A stretch of 64,000 bases of DNA from Bog-473 sp963817735 (GTDB lineage: Bacteria; Actinomycetota; Acidimicrobiia; Acidimicrobiales; RAAP-2), in contig CAWFPP010000009.1 in assembly GCA_963817735.1 (NCBI GenBank), positions 62,001 through 126,000 of the forward strand. The letters are read 5' to 3'. A model generated the notes under the pieces. That model was not told the DNA's origin and searched no databases. It saw only the letters and a list, made by a program, of their open reading frames with translations. The first letter of the stretch is position 1. Each line of letters begins with the position of its first letter. Shown here piece after piece: positions 18,815 through 27,836 of this stretch. The translations under genes and the position numbers were made by a program.

Positions 18815-20812
18815 ATGCCAGGCGTCATCTCGGTTGGTCTTCCCGACGGCTCGACGCGGGAGCTCACCGAGGGCACGACGGGCCTGGAGTTGGCCCAGTC
18901 CATCGGGCCACGCCTGGCCAAGGCCGCCGTTGTCGTCACGGTGAACGGCACCGATGCCGACCTGGAGTCGCCCCTGCCCGACGGCGCCCAGGTGGCCGTC
19001 GTCACCGCCGATTCCGACGCCGGCCGTGAGGTCCTGCGCCACTCGACCGCCCACGTCATGGCCCAGGCCGTCCGCCGGCTGTGGCCGGGCGCCAAGTACG
19101 CCATCGGGCCGGTGATCGAGAACGGCTTCTACTACGACTTCGAGCTGCCGGACGGGGCCCACTTCAGTGACGACGACCTGGATCGCATCGACGCGGAGAT
19201 GCGGGAGATCGTCAAAGAGGACCAGCCCTTCGTCCGCCACGAGCACACCCTCGAAGAGGGGCTCGAGATCTTCGCCGACCAGCCCTTCAAGCAGGAGATC
19301 ATTGGGGCCGTCGGGAGCGGCGCCGACGAGATCGACGCCGGCGGCTCGGTCGTCAGCACCTACCGCAACACCGACGCCTTCATCGACCTGTGCCGCGGGC
19401 CGCACGTGCCCTCCACGGGCCGGCTCGGCCATTTCAAGCTGATGCGGGTCGCGGGCGCGTACTGGCGGGGCGACGAGAAGCGCGAGCAGCTGCAGCGGAT
19501 CTACGGGACCGCCTGGGAGTCGGAGAAGGCATTGGCCGCACACCTGCACCAGCTGGAGGAGGCCGAACGGCGCGACCACCGCAAGCTCGGCGCGGAGCTC
19601 GACCTCTTCAGCTTCCCCGAGGAGATCGGCTCGGGCCTCGCCGTCTTCCACCCCAAGGGCGGGACCATTCGGCGGCTGATGGAGGAGTACTCGCGGCAGC
19701 GCCACGTGGAATCGGGCTACGACTTCGTCAACTCGCCGCACATCACCAAGAGCGCCCTGTTCGAGCAGTCGGGCCACCTGGACTGGTTCGCCGAAGGCAT
19801 GTACCCGCCGATGGATCTCGACGGCGGGCAGCAGTACTACCTGAAGCCGATGAATTGCCCGTTCCACATCCTCGTGTACAAGAGCCACCAGCGCTCCTAC
19901 CGCGAGCTACCGATGCGGCTCTTCGAGTTCGGCACGGTCTACCGCTACGAGAAGTCTGGTGTTCTGCAGGGCCTGACCCGCGTACGGGGCATGACCCAGG
20001 ACGACGCGCACATCTTCTGCACCCGCGAGCAAATGGATGCCGAGCTCGTCCGCGCGCTGCACTTCGTCCTCGACCTGCTGCGGGACTACGGGCTGAACGA
20101 CTTCTACCTCGAGCTGTCGACCAAGCCGCCGGGCAAGGCCGTGGGCTCGGACGAGGACTGGGAAATCGCCACCGAGGCGCTGCGCACCACAGCGCTCGAA
20201 ATGGGCCTCGAGCTCGTCATGGACCCGGGAGGCGGTGCCTTCTACGGGCCCAAGATCTCGGTGCAGACACGCGACGCCATCGGCCGCACCTGGCAGATGT
20301 CGACCGTGCAGCTCGACTTCCAGCTGCCGCACCGCTTCGGGCTGGAGTACATCGGCGCCGATAACCAACGCCACCAGCCGATCATGATCCACCGGGCGCT
20401 GTTCGGCTCGGTGGAGCGCTTCATGGCCGTGCTGCTCGAGCACTACGCCGGCGCGCTGCCGACGTGGTTGAGCCCCGAACAGGTCCGTGTCATTCCCGTG
20501 AGCGATGCCTACGTCGACTACGCCCACTCGGTTGTCGAGGCCTGCGCGGCGGCGGGCCTGCGGGCCACGGTCGACGGCACAGGGGAGCAGATGAAAGCGC
20601 TGATCCGGCGGGCCAAGCTGGCCAAAATCCCCTACGTCCTCGTGGTGGGCGAGCGGGACGTGGCGGCGGGTTCGGTCGGGGTCAACCGGCGCGGCTGGAC
20701 GACCAAGCCCGAGCAGGGCGTGCCTCTGGCCGACCTGGTGCGGGAGGTCGTCGACGAGGTCCGCGCCCGGGGCCTGCCAGAGGACAGGGCACCCGCCGCG
20801 GCGAGCGCATGA
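18815..20812 (+). CDS. thrS: Threonyl-tRNA synthetase
   Basis: 665 residues. An N-terminal TGS domain (about 1-65) is followed by the editing domain with HSTAHVMAQAVRRLWPG and CRGPHVPSTG, the class II catalytic core with NCPFHILVYKSH (zinc Cys and His), RGMTQDDAHIF and QPIMIHRALFGSVERF, and the anticodon-binding domain (about 560-650). It charges tRNA-Thr and clears mis-acylated serine. Length is normal. The upstream leader has switch-like pairings; the HIT gene starts 4 bases after the stop, as in many actinobacteria. Confidence 0.97.
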   Translation: MPGVISVGLPDGSTRELTEGTTGLELAQSIGPRLAKAAVVVTVNGTDADLESPLPDGAQVAVVTADSDAGREVLRHSTAHVMAQAVRRLWPGAKYAIGPVIENGFYYDFELPDGAHFSDDDLDRIDAEMREIVKEDQPFVRHEHTLEEGLEIFADQPFKQEIIGAVGSGADEIDAGGSVVSTYRNTDAFIDLCRGPHVPSTGRLGHFKLMRVAGAYWRGDEKREQLQRIYGTAWESEKALAAHLHQLEEAERRDHRKLGAELDLFSFPEEIGSGLAVFHPKGGTIRRLMEEYSRQRHVESGYDFVNSPHITKSALFEQSGHLDWFAEGMYPPMDLDGGQQYYLKPMNCPFHILVYKSHQRSYRELPMRLFEFGTVYRYEKSGVLQGLTRVRGMTQDDAHIFCTREQMDAELVRALHFVLDLLRDYGLNDFYLELSTKPPGKAVGSDEDWEIATEALRTTALEMGLELVMDPGGGAFYGPKISVQTRDAIGRTWQMSTVQLDFQLPHRFGLEYIGADNQRHQPIMIHRALFGSVERFMAVLLEHYAGALPTWLSPEQVRVIPVSDAYVDYAHSVVEACAAAGLRATVDGTGEQMKALIRRAKLAKIPYVLVVGERDVAAGSVGVNRRGWTTKPEQGVPLADLVREVVDEVRARGLPEDRAPAAASA

Positions 20813-20816
20813 GGCC

Positions 20817-21338
20817 GTGAGCCTCGAGCACCTCTGGGCCGGGTGGCGCCACGAGTACATCGTGGAGGCGACGGCGCGGGAGCGGGCGGGCGGGACCGCC
20901 GACGACGAGTCCGAGTGCGTCTTCTGCCGACTGGCGGCCAGCGGCGCGCCCTCGGAGGAAAACCTCGTCGTGTGGCGCGGCGAGACCGCCTTCGTGGTGA
21001 TGAACGCGTACCCCTACGCCAGCGGGCATGTCCTCGTTCTGCCGCTTCGCCATGTCGGTTCGCTGGCCGACCTGACGACCGACGAGTCCGCCGAGGTGTG
21101 GGCCGCCACGCAGGCGGCGGTGGCGGCGATCGAGACGGCCTACGAGCCCGACGGGCTGAACCTGGGGGCCAACCTCGGCCGGGCGGCGGGCGCCGGCCTG
21201 CCGTCGCACGTCCATCTCCACGTCCTCCCGCGCTGGTCCGGCGACACCAACTTCATGACGGCGGTATCCGAGACCCGCGTTATGCCCGAGACGTTGCAGC
21301 AGTCCTGGAAGAGGCTCGCCGACGCCTGGCCGGGGTAG
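20817..21338 (+). CDS. HIT-family nucleotide hydrolase/phosphorylase
   Basis: 173 residues. The histidine triad SHVHLHVLPRW supplies the nucleophile, and CVFC near residue 39 is a common N-terminal Cys pair. YPYASGHVLVLPLRHVGSL is the typical strand-helix before it. Proteins of this kind hydrolyse or phosphorolyse dinucleoside polyphosphates or nucleoside phosphoramidates. The position directly after thrS is conserved in actinobacteria, where pgsA normally follows; here five genes intervene. GTG start 4 bases after thrS. Confidence 0.9.
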   Translation: MSLEHLWAGWRHEYIVEATARERAGGTADDESECVFCRLAASGAPSEENLVVWRGETAFVVMNAYPYASGHVLVLPLRHVGSLADLTTDESAEVWAATQAAVAAIETAYEPDGLNLGANLGRAAGAGLPSHVHLHVLPRWSGDTNFMTAVSETRVMPETLQQSWKRLADAWPG

Positions 21339-21375
21339 CGCTCCGACTGGGGGGCCCGGGGAGCCGGGGGGCGCG

Positions 21376-22590
21376 GTGGGCACGCGCCCCGACGAAGGCT
21401 CTCCCGTCACGACGCCGACGCCGACGTCCGTCGCCCCGGCGGCCGCGACCCCGTCGACCCCATCCACCCATCCGGTGCGCCGGGCCCTGCGCCGGGCCTG
21501 GCCGGCGATCCGCGTCATCATCGGCTTCGCCCTGGTGGTCGTCGCGCTCTGGGTGCTGTCCACGAAGACCTCCGAGCTCGAGGGCTTCAGCACCATCTTC
21601 CGCCACTTCGACTGGTGGTGGGTGCCGCCGGCGGTGGCCGCCGAGATCGCCTCGTACTACTGCTTCGCGGCCATGCAGTTCGAACTCCTGAAAGCCGGCC
21701 ACCTGCGTGCCCCCTGGACGCCACTGGTCAAGCTGACCTTCGCGTCGCAGGCGATCACCAACTCCCTGCCCATCGGCAACGCCGTTTCCTCGGTCTACGG
21801 CTTCCGCTGGTTCCGCCGTTTCGGCGCCGACAACACGCTGGCCGTGTGGGCACTGGCCGGGACACTGGTCGCCGCTGTCGTGAGCCTGTCGCTCGTCGCC
21901 ATCCTGGGGCTCGGCGTGGCGGCCCAGGAGGGCGCCTCCCTCGACCTCGTACCCGTGCTCGTCGGCACCTTCGTCATCATGGTCGGCATCGGGTCACTCT
22001 TTGTCTACGAGCGCCCGCTGCATGCCGTGTTGTCGTGGTCTCTGAAGCTGTCGGTCGCCGTCACCGGCCGGCCCCGGGGCGACACGGTGGCCCTGATCGG
22101 CCGCATCACCGCTTGGATGACCGCGGTGCGCCTCAGCTGGACCCAGATCGGCCGCATCCTCACCTGGGGTGCGTTCAACTGGCTGCTCGACTGCGCCTGC
22201 TTCGCCATGATGTTCTCGGCCATCGGGGCGCCGATCCCCTGGAAGGGTCTCCTGCTGGCCTATGGCGCGGGCCAGCTGGCCGCCTCGCTGCCCATCACGC
22301 CCGGCGGCCTCGGTGTCGTCGAGGGCTCCATCACGGTCGCGCTCGTGGCCTTCGGGGGACCCGAGGCCAGCACGGCTTACGCCGTGCTGCTCTACCGGAT
22401 CCTGAGCTTCTGGATGATCCTGGTCATCGGCTGGCTCTTCATCGGGCAGCTCGCCCTGCAGGTGCGACGCGGGCGCTGGAACCGGCAGGCCCTGTCGAGC
22501 GAGGTCGAGGCCGGGCCGGTGGCCTACGGGCCGGTGTTGCCGACGGGCGCCGCAGCTGCCGCCGCCTCCGGGGCGGGAGGTGCCGAGTGA
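21376..22590 (+). CDS. YbhN/UPF0104-type flippase-like integral membrane protein
   Basis: 404 residues with about eight hydrophobic segments. NSLPIGNAVSSVYGFRWFRRFG and LPITPGGLGVVEGSITVAL are the two hallmark loops of the lysylphosphatidylglycerol-synthase transmembrane domain family. Such proteins move or modify lipids or sit beside glycosyltransferases; the catalytic LPG synthase domain is absent. The N-terminal ~45 residues are Pro/Thr-rich and cytoplasmic. The downstream lipoprotein overlaps by four bases (GTGA), so the two are translationally coupled. It sits within the PI-mannoside gene block, consistent with an envelope-lipid role. Confidence 0.85.
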   Translation: MGTRPDEGSPVTTPTPTSVAPAAATPSTPSTHPVRRALRRAWPAIRVIIGFALVVVALWVLSTKTSELEGFSTIFRHFDWWWVPPAVAAEIASYYCFAAMQFELLKAGHLRAPWTPLVKLTFASQAITNSLPIGNAVSSVYGFRWFRRFGADNTLAVWALAGTLVAAVVSLSLVAILGLGVAAQEGASLDLVPVLVGTFVIMVGIGSLFVYERPLHAVLSWSLKLSVAVTGRPRGDTVALIGRITAWMTAVRLSWTQIGRILTWGAFNWLLDCACFAMMFSAIGAPIPWKGLLLAYGAGQLAASLPITPGGLGVVEGSITVALVAFGGPEASTAYAVLLYRILSFWMILVIGWLFIGQLALQVRRGRWNRQALSSEVEAGPVAYGPVLPTGAAAAAASGAGGAE

Positions 22591-23021
22591 CCCGGTCACG
22601 CATCGCCGCCGGCGCCGCCGCCCTCGTCCTGTCCGCCACGCTCCTGGCGTCCTGCTCGTCGGCGCGCAGCGACCTCGACACGACCAATACGTCGTCGTCC
22701 TGCTACCTGGCCCTGCCCACCGCGGCCGAGGCGGTCGGCGGCCACGGCCACCTTCAGGGCGTGCGCAAGTACACCCTGAACGACCTGCGCGGCATGGCGC
22801 CGCGCCTCTACCGCCAACTTTCCGACGACGTGCCCAACAAGCAAGCGGTGTGCCTGGCCGGCTACACGGGGCACTTCAGCGCATCCGACGTCCGCAAGCC
22901 GCTGGGGCGCGCCACCGGCACGGTGGCGGTGGCGGTGGTGACCACGCCGGCGAACAAACTGCTGGGCACGCTCATCCTGAACAAGATCCCGGTCCGCTTC
23001 CGCCAGACGCACCCGTTCTGA
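22587..23021 (+). CDS. Lipoprotein of unknown function
   Basis: 144 residues. RIAAGAAALVLSATLLASCSS is a lipoprotein signal with lipobox LASC. The mature part contains two further Cys (SSCYLALPTAAEAVGG and AVCLAGYTGHFS) that may form a disulfide; no catalytic motif is visible. GTG start overlapping the YbhN-like stop by four bases. It is convergent with the EF-G paralogue, with 11 bp between stops. Coupling suggests it works with the membrane protein on the outer face. Confidence 0.75.
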   Translation: MTRSRIAAGAAALVLSATLLASCSSARSDLDTTNTSSSCYLALPTAAEAVGGHGHLQGVRKYTLNDLRGMAPRLYRQLSDDVPNKQAVCLAGYTGHFSASDVRKPLGRATGTVAVAVVTTPANKLLGTLILNKIPVRFRQTHPF

Positions 23022-23032
23022 GGTGGGGCCGG

Positions 23033-25123
23033 TCAGCCCCCGTCGGGGATCGTCGCCGCCAGGTGGTCGGGCACGGCGTCGTAGTGGTCGTAGGCGACGG
23101 TGAACGAGCCCCGCCCGCCCGTGAGCGCCCGTAGGTCGACCGCGTAGCGCGTGAGCTCGGCGGTGGGCGCTGTCGCAGTCACCGTCTGGTAGCCCTCGTC
23201 GGCCGCCGCGTCCGTCCCGATGATGCGGGCCCGCCGCGCGTGGAGGTCGCCCAGCACGTCCCCCTGACAGTCGGCCGGGATGGTGACGACGAGCCGCGAG
23301 ATCGGCTCCAGCACGATCGGCCCGGCCTCCGCCATGGCGGCCCGCACGGCCAACGCCGCGGCCATCTTGAAGCTCACCTCGTTGGAGTCCACCGAGTGCG
23401 CCTTGCCGTCGTCCACCGTGACCGCGATGTCGACGACCGGGTAGCCGTGGACCCCGCCGGCGCCGAACGTCTCGAGCACGCCCTTCTCCACGGCCGGGAT
23501 GTACTGGCGCGGGATGGCACCGCCGACGACCTCGTCCCGGAAGGCGAAGCCCTCGCCGCGGCCCAGCGGCTCGAGACGGAGATGGCAGACCCCGAACTGC
23601 CCGTGGCCGCCCGACTGCTTCTTGTGCTTCCCCTCGGCGTGGGCCGGCCGGGTGATCGTCTCGCGGTAGGGGATGCGCAGCTCTTCGCGCTCGACGTGCA
23701 CGTTGCACTTGCGTTCCAGCCGCTCGAGCGTCACGCTCAGGTGCACCTCGCCGCTGACGCCGAGGATCGTCTGGTGCGTCTCGTCGTCGCGGGCCACCGT
23801 GAGCGAAGGGTCTTCCTCCAACAACCGGTGCAGGGCCGACATCAGCTTGTCGTCGTCGGCGCGTGTCGCGGGCTTGACCGCCACCTGCAGCGCCGGCGCC
23901 GGCAACGCGGGAGCGGGCACCACGACGGGCTGCCCTTTGGGGGCGAGGGTGTCGCCGGTGCGCGTCCCGTTGAGGCGGGGCACCGCCACGAAGTCACCCG
24001 CCACGACGGACGTCGCCGGCGCGGTGGCGTGCCCGGCGATGCTCTGCAGCGCGTGCAGGCGCTCCTCCTCCCGCGTGCGCGGGTTGACCAGGACGGCGTC
24101 GGGCTGCAGCGTGCCCGAGAGGACCTTGCAGAGGGACATCTTGCCGCTGTGCCCGTCGTTGAACGTCTTGGTCACGGTGAGCAGCGTCGGGCCGCTCGGG
24201 TCACACGGGATCTCGGCCGTCTCGGTTCCGGCCGTGGCCAGAACAGGCGGCCGCGACCCCGGGCTCGGGCAAAGCTCCTCAATGAGGCGGGCCAGCCGGT
24301 CGACGCCGACTCCACTGGTGGCGGAGCAGCACAGCACCGGGAAGACCGCCGCCTGGGCCACACCTCCCGCCAGGCTCTTCTCGAGCTCCCCGTAGTCGAG
24401 CGTCTCCCCGTTGAGGTAGCGCTCCATGAGGTCGTCGTCGCCCACCACGATGCCCTCGACGAGCTGCTCGTGCACGGTGTGCTCCTCGTCGACCAGTTCG
24501 TCGGGGATCGGGCCCTCGTGACCGGCAGGTGGCACGGTGCCGTCGACCGCCGCACCGCCGCCGGGCGTGTCGTAGTGCGTCGCCGTGTCGTCGAGCAGGT
24601 CGATGACACCGTGGAAGTCGGCTTCGTGGCCGATGGGGAGCTCCACCGGCGCCACGCCGGCGCCGAATGTCGCCCGGATTTCCGCCAGTGTGCGGTCGAA
24701 GTCGGCCCGCTCGCGGTCGAGCTTGTTGACGACGATGACCCGCGGCACGCCGAGGCGGGCGGCGGCCCTCCACGCGTCCTCGGTCTGGGCCTGTACACCG
24801 TCGGTGGCGCTGACGACGACGACGGCCAGGTCGACGTTGGCCAGGGCGGTCACCATCTCGCCCGCGAAGTCGGCATACCCGGGCGTGTCGAGCAGGTTGA
24901 CCTTGACACCGTTGACCATGAAGGGGGCCAGGCCGGTCGAGATGGAGAGCTGGCGCGACACCTCCTCGGGCTCGAAATCCATCACGGTGGTGCCCTTCTC
25001 GACCGATCCCCGCCGGGCGATCGAGCCGGTGGCGGCCAACAGGGCCTCGGCGAGCGTGCTCTTGCCGGCGCCGTGATGGCCGACGAGGGCGACGTTGCGG
25101 ATAGCGGTGGGGTCGTGTGGCAC
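23033..25123 (-). CDS. fusA2: EF-G-like translational GTPase (elongation factor G2 group)
   Basis: 696 residues. G1 is GHHGAGKST instead of the GHIDAGKTT of true EF-G, G3 is DTPGYADF and G4 NKLD; domain II and the EF-G IV/V modules follow (SGGHGQFGVCHLRLEPL, then GDVLGDLHARRARIIGTD). The divergent G1 and short domain II loop mark the EF-G2/EF-G-like group whose role is not settled and which is not the main elongation factor. I chose GTG at 25123 because GGAGG lies 5 nt upstream; the open frame continues 18 codons further. Stand-alone gene, convergent with the lipoprotein. Confidence 0.88.
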   Translation of the reverse strand: MPHDPTAIRNVALVGHHGAGKSTLAEALLAATGSIARRGSVEKGTTVMDFEPEEVSRQLSISTGLAPFMVNGVKVNLLDTPGYADFAGEMVTALANVDLAVVVVSATDGVQAQTEDAWRAAARLGVPRVIVVNKLDRERADFDRTLAEIRATFGAGVAPVELPIGHEADFHGVIDLLDDTATHYDTPGGGAAVDGTVPPAGHEGPIPDELVDEEHTVHEQLVEGIVVGDDDLMERYLNGETLDYGELEKSLAGGVAQAAVFPVLCCSATSGVGVDRLARLIEELCPSPGSRPPVLATAGTETAEIPCDPSGPTLLTVTKTFNDGHSGKMSLCKVLSGTLQPDAVLVNPRTREEERLHALQSIAGHATAPATSVVAGDFVAVPRLNGTRTGDTLAPKGQPVVVPAPALPAPALQVAVKPATRADDDKLMSALHRLLEEDPSLTVARDDETHQTILGVSGEVHLSVTLERLERKCNVHVEREELRIPYRETITRPAHAEGKHKKQSGGHGQFGVCHLRLEPLGRGEGFAFRDEVVGGAIPRQYIPAVEKGVLETFGAGGVHGYPVVDIAVTVDDGKAHSVDSNEVSFKMAAALAVRAAMAEAGPIVLEPISRLVVTIPADCQGDVLGDLHARRARIIGTDAAADEGYQTVTATAPTAELTRYAVDLRALTGGRGSFTVAYDHYDAVPDHLAATIPDGG

Positions 25124-25243
25124 CTGGTCCTCCGTCCTCCGTCCGTCCAGGCAGGCCTGAAGCGGCTCGTTGGACACGAGTGTACGACCGCATCTGCGCC
25201 GCTGCTCGGGGGACCGTTCCGCGGGCCCGGACCCGCTCGCTGG

Positions 25244-25280
25244 GCCCGTTCAGCCGGCCCGTTCAGCGAGCCCGTTCAGC
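25244..25280 (-). repeat. Three tandem copies of an 11-bp core, period 13, carrying stops in all three frames
   Basis: GCCCGTTCAGC occurs at 25244-25254, 25257-25267 and 25270-25280. On the minus strand each copy contains TGA, and since 13 is not a multiple of three the stops fall in all three frames. The first one met by ribosomes (25276-25278) ends the GT2 gene. Confidence 0.8.
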
Positions 25281-26118
25281 CAGGTCCGGTTCCGCCGGGA
25301 CTCCGACGGGCGTCCAGTGCGGCGTCGTACTCGTGACGGACGGAGTAGCGGATGTAGAGGGCCAGGGTGTCGATGAGCAGCAGCCACACCGCCTTGAGCG
25401 AGATCGTGCTGCCGAACCGCTCGCGGATGCGCACCGGTGCCTCCACAATTCGGGTGTAGCCGAGGCGACGGGCCAGGACCAGCAATTCGAGGTCCAGGGC
25501 GAAGCGGCTCTCGCGCAGCAGGGGCAGGACGTCGGCGATCACCTGGCGATCCACCAGCTTGATCCCGACCTGGGTGTCCTTGACGTGCAGCCGGAACAGC
25601 ACCCCGATGAGGTTCTGGTAGCCCCACGAGTACAGCCGGCGCAGCGGCGGGTAGTGCACCGAGGAGTCGGGGTGGCGCTTACTGCCGATGATGATGTCGG
25701 GCGCCTCGGCCCGCATGATCGAGACGAAGGGGGCGAGCAGCTCGGGGGAGATGTCGCCGTCGGCGTCGATGAAGCCGAGATAACGCCCTCGCCCCAACGC
25801 CAGTCCCGACCGCAACGCGTGCCCCTTGCCGATGTTGGTGTCGAACGACAGGCGCCGCACCACGCTCTCGGGGAAGCCGTCGAGCGTGAAGGGGCTGCCG
25901 TCGGTCGAGCCGTCCGACACGGTGATGATCTCGAACGTCATGCCGGACGCATCGAGCACCCGCACCATGTCCTCGACCGTGGTGCGCAGACGCTCGCCCG
26001 GGTTGTAGTACGGCACCACGATGGAGACGTCGAGCGTTGGTTCGGGGAGCACGATCTCCCGGAAATCCGGGTCGGGTCGGGATGCTCCCGCACTGCTCGG
26101 CTCGGATACCGGCACCAT
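25276..26118 (-). CDS. GT2 glycosyltransferase, dolichol-phosphate mannosyltransferase-like
   Basis: 280 residues. SIVVPYYNPGERLRTTVEDM opens the GT-A fold; FIDADGDISPELL carries the DxD-type metal site; IIIGSKRHPDSSVHYPPLRR and DTQVGIKL are typical of polyprenyl-phosphate sugar synthases. It probably transfers a sugar from GDP- or UDP-sugar to polyprenyl phosphate. A hydrophobic stretch near the C-terminus (AVWLLLIDTLALYI) may touch the membrane. The ATG at 26118 is preferred since the longer frame runs into the cupredoxin gene. In mycobacteria such an enzyme feeds mannosyltransferases that elongate PI-mannosides, which fits pimA nearby. Confidence 0.87.
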   Translation of the reverse strand: MVPVSEPSSAGASRPDPDFREIVLPEPTLDVSIVVPYYNPGERLRTTVEDMVRVLDASGMTFEIITVSDGSTDGSPFTLDGFPESVVRRLSFDTNIGKGHALRSGLALGRGRYLGFIDADGDISPELLAPFVSIMRAEAPDIIIGSKRHPDSSVHYPPLRRLYSWGYQNLIGVLFRLHVKDTQVGIKLVDRQVIADVLPLLRESRFALDLELLVLARRLGYTRIVEAPVRIRERFGSTISLKAVWLLLIDTLALYIRYSVRHEYDAALDARRSPGGTGPG

Positions 26119-26203
26119 CACCTCACGTGGCCCACGCGGGAGTGGGCGATCTCGGCTGGCGACGCTAACCGACGCCGCCGGGGCGCCGGGCGCGACCGGA
26201 GGC

Positions 26204-26692
26204 TCAGAAGCTGACCGAGCCACCACCGCTGCTGGCGCCGCTGGTACTGTCGCCGCCGGCGCTGTTGGTGCCCTTGGCCGTGGTGGTGGTGGCGCCACCG
26301 ACCGTGACGTTGACGTTCATCCCCAACGCCTTGTGCCCCGGAATCGGGCAGTAGATGTCGTAAGGGCCCTTCTTGAAGGTCACCGCCAGCTTGGCGCTCT
26401 GACCCGGCTGGATGTCCTTCGTCATGGCCATCGTGATGCCGGGCCCGGTGATCATGAGGGCGTGCGTGGTGTGTCCCTTGTTCTGCGCGACGAAGACGTA
26501 CCTGCCCGCCTTGAAGGTGTTCTTCGAGAGAGCGATGTGGAAGTCGGTCTCGACTGCCTTGACCGTGGTGACGTTGGCGGCCGAGGCCGGCGCGGCCGTC
26601 ACCACGCTGGCAGCCACGGTGGCCCCCGAGGCGGCGGCGAGCGCGGCGAGCGCGGCGATGGCGATCCCGGTGGCGGTGGGGACGGAAGGCAT
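26204..26692 (-). CDS. Secreted cupredoxin-like copper protein
   Basis: 162 residues. A signal peptide (to about residue 38, ending APASAAN) precedes a plastocyanin/azurin-type domain. The copper site is visible: an upstream His in GHTTHALMITG, and Cys, His and Met in YCPIPGHKALGM with C-x4-H-x4-M spacing. A Gly/Ser/Thr-rich tail (about 135-162) follows. It would act outside the cell in electron transfer or copper handling. GAGGAG lies 4 nt before the ATG. Divergent from pgsA with 273 bp between starts. No oxidase gene neighbours it. Confidence 0.85.
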   Translation of the reverse strand: MPSVPTATGIAIAALAALAAASGATVAASVVTAAPASAANVTTVKAVETDFHIALSKNTFKAGRYVFVAQNKGHTTHALMITGPGITMAMTKDIQPGQSAKLAVTFKKGPYDIYCPIPGHKALGMNVNVTVGGATTTTAKGTNSAGGDSTSGASSGGGSVSF

Positions 26693-26965
26693 GGCGCTCC
26701 TCTGGGCTCGTTGTTGCCCTGATGTCACAATGATGGGTACGGGCCGGACGGCGGCCGGGATTGTGGCGACGGCCGATTCGGCCGGAGCCCGAAGAGGCCG
26801 CCACCAGGCATGGAGCACCCTGCCGGGCACCCGCGCCGCCTCCTGGTGCAGGCCCGACGGGCGTGTGAGCCGAGTGGTGGACCGCCGGCTTCCGGGGACC
26901 GGATGGTAAACTTTTGCGAGCAGCGCCAGAGCCCTGTCCCCGGGCCGCGCACGACGAGGAGCTTC

Positions 26966-27814
26966 ATGTTCGACGGTCGTTGGCGAACCTCCGTTGACCG
27001 GACCACTGGTCCGGTCGGCGAGGCACTCCACCGCCATGGCATCACCGCGGACGTGCTCACCGCGACCGGCCTGGTGTCGGCCACCGCGACGGCGGTCCTG
27101 GTGGCGTCGGGCCATCTCCACCTCGCCATCATCTTCCTGATCATCACCGGCATGCACGACCTGTTCGACGGTCCGGTCGCCAAGGCGGCGGGCACGGCGT
27201 CGGTCCGGGGCGCCTTCTTCGACTCGGTGACCGACCGGGTCGCCGACGGCGTGCTGATGTTCGGCTGCGCGTGGTACCTCCTGAACCGGGGGGACGGTCG
27301 CCTCGCGTTGCTGCCGATGGCCATCCTGGCGGTGACCGCGCTGGTCTCCTACGAACGGGCCAAGGCGGAGTCGCTCGGGTTATCGGCCAAGGGCGGCCTC
27401 ATGGAGCGGGGCGAGCGCATGTTCCTGCTCGGCGTCGCCTTCTTGAGCAGCGTCATCTTCGTGCCGGTGCTCTGGGTCCTGCTCGTCCTGGTCTCGTTCA
27501 CTGCCATCTCCCGGTTCGTCAAGGTCTGGAACGCTGCGTCGGGACGCGACGCCGTCATCCGGCGCCGCATCGAGGCCTGGCGCGAGGGCCGGGTCGACTC
27601 GCGCTGGCGCGCCTGGCGCGAAGGCCGCGAGTCGGCCGGTGTGCCGAGGCGGGAGCTGTCGCGGACGACGGGTGCCCCGGTAGGCCGCTGGCGGGCGCGC
27701 CGGCAGGAGTCGCCGAGCAGCCGTTCGGGTCGTACCCTGCGGGAGCGCCGGCGCGCCGCCCGGGGACACGCCGGCGAGCGCCGAACGACACGCCGTACGC
27801 CACCCGCGTCCTGA
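26966..27814 (+). CDS. pgsA: CDP-alcohol phosphatidyltransferase, phosphatidylinositol-phosphate synthase type
   Basis: 282 residues. The family motif is seen as DLFDGPVAKAAG then GAFFDSVTDRVADG, i.e. D-x2-D-G-x2-A with Lys for the usual Arg, then G-x3-D-x3-D. In this gene order it should join inositol phosphate to CDP-diacylglycerol, giving the PI anchor for mannosides. Six membrane helices cover about 40-200; the C-terminal ~75 residues are Arg-rich and cytoplasmic. The ATG at 26966 has GAGGAG 5 nt upstream, deciding the start over an open frame extending 52 codons further. patA and pimA follow. Confidence 0.88.
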   Translation: MFDGRWRTSVDRTTGPVGEALHRHGITADVLTATGLVSATATAVLVASGHLHLAIIFLIITGMHDLFDGPVAKAAGTASVRGAFFDSVTDRVADGVLMFGCAWYLLNRGDGRLALLPMAILAVTALVSYERAKAESLGLSAKGGLMERGERMFLLGVAFLSSVIFVPVLWVLLVLVSFTAISRFVKVWNAASGRDAVIRRRIEAWREGRVDSRWRAWREGRESAGVPRRELSRTTGAPVGRWRARRQESPSSRSGRTLRERRRAARGHAGERRTTRRTPPAS

Positions 27815-27836
27815 TCCGCCTCTTCCACAGCCCGTC

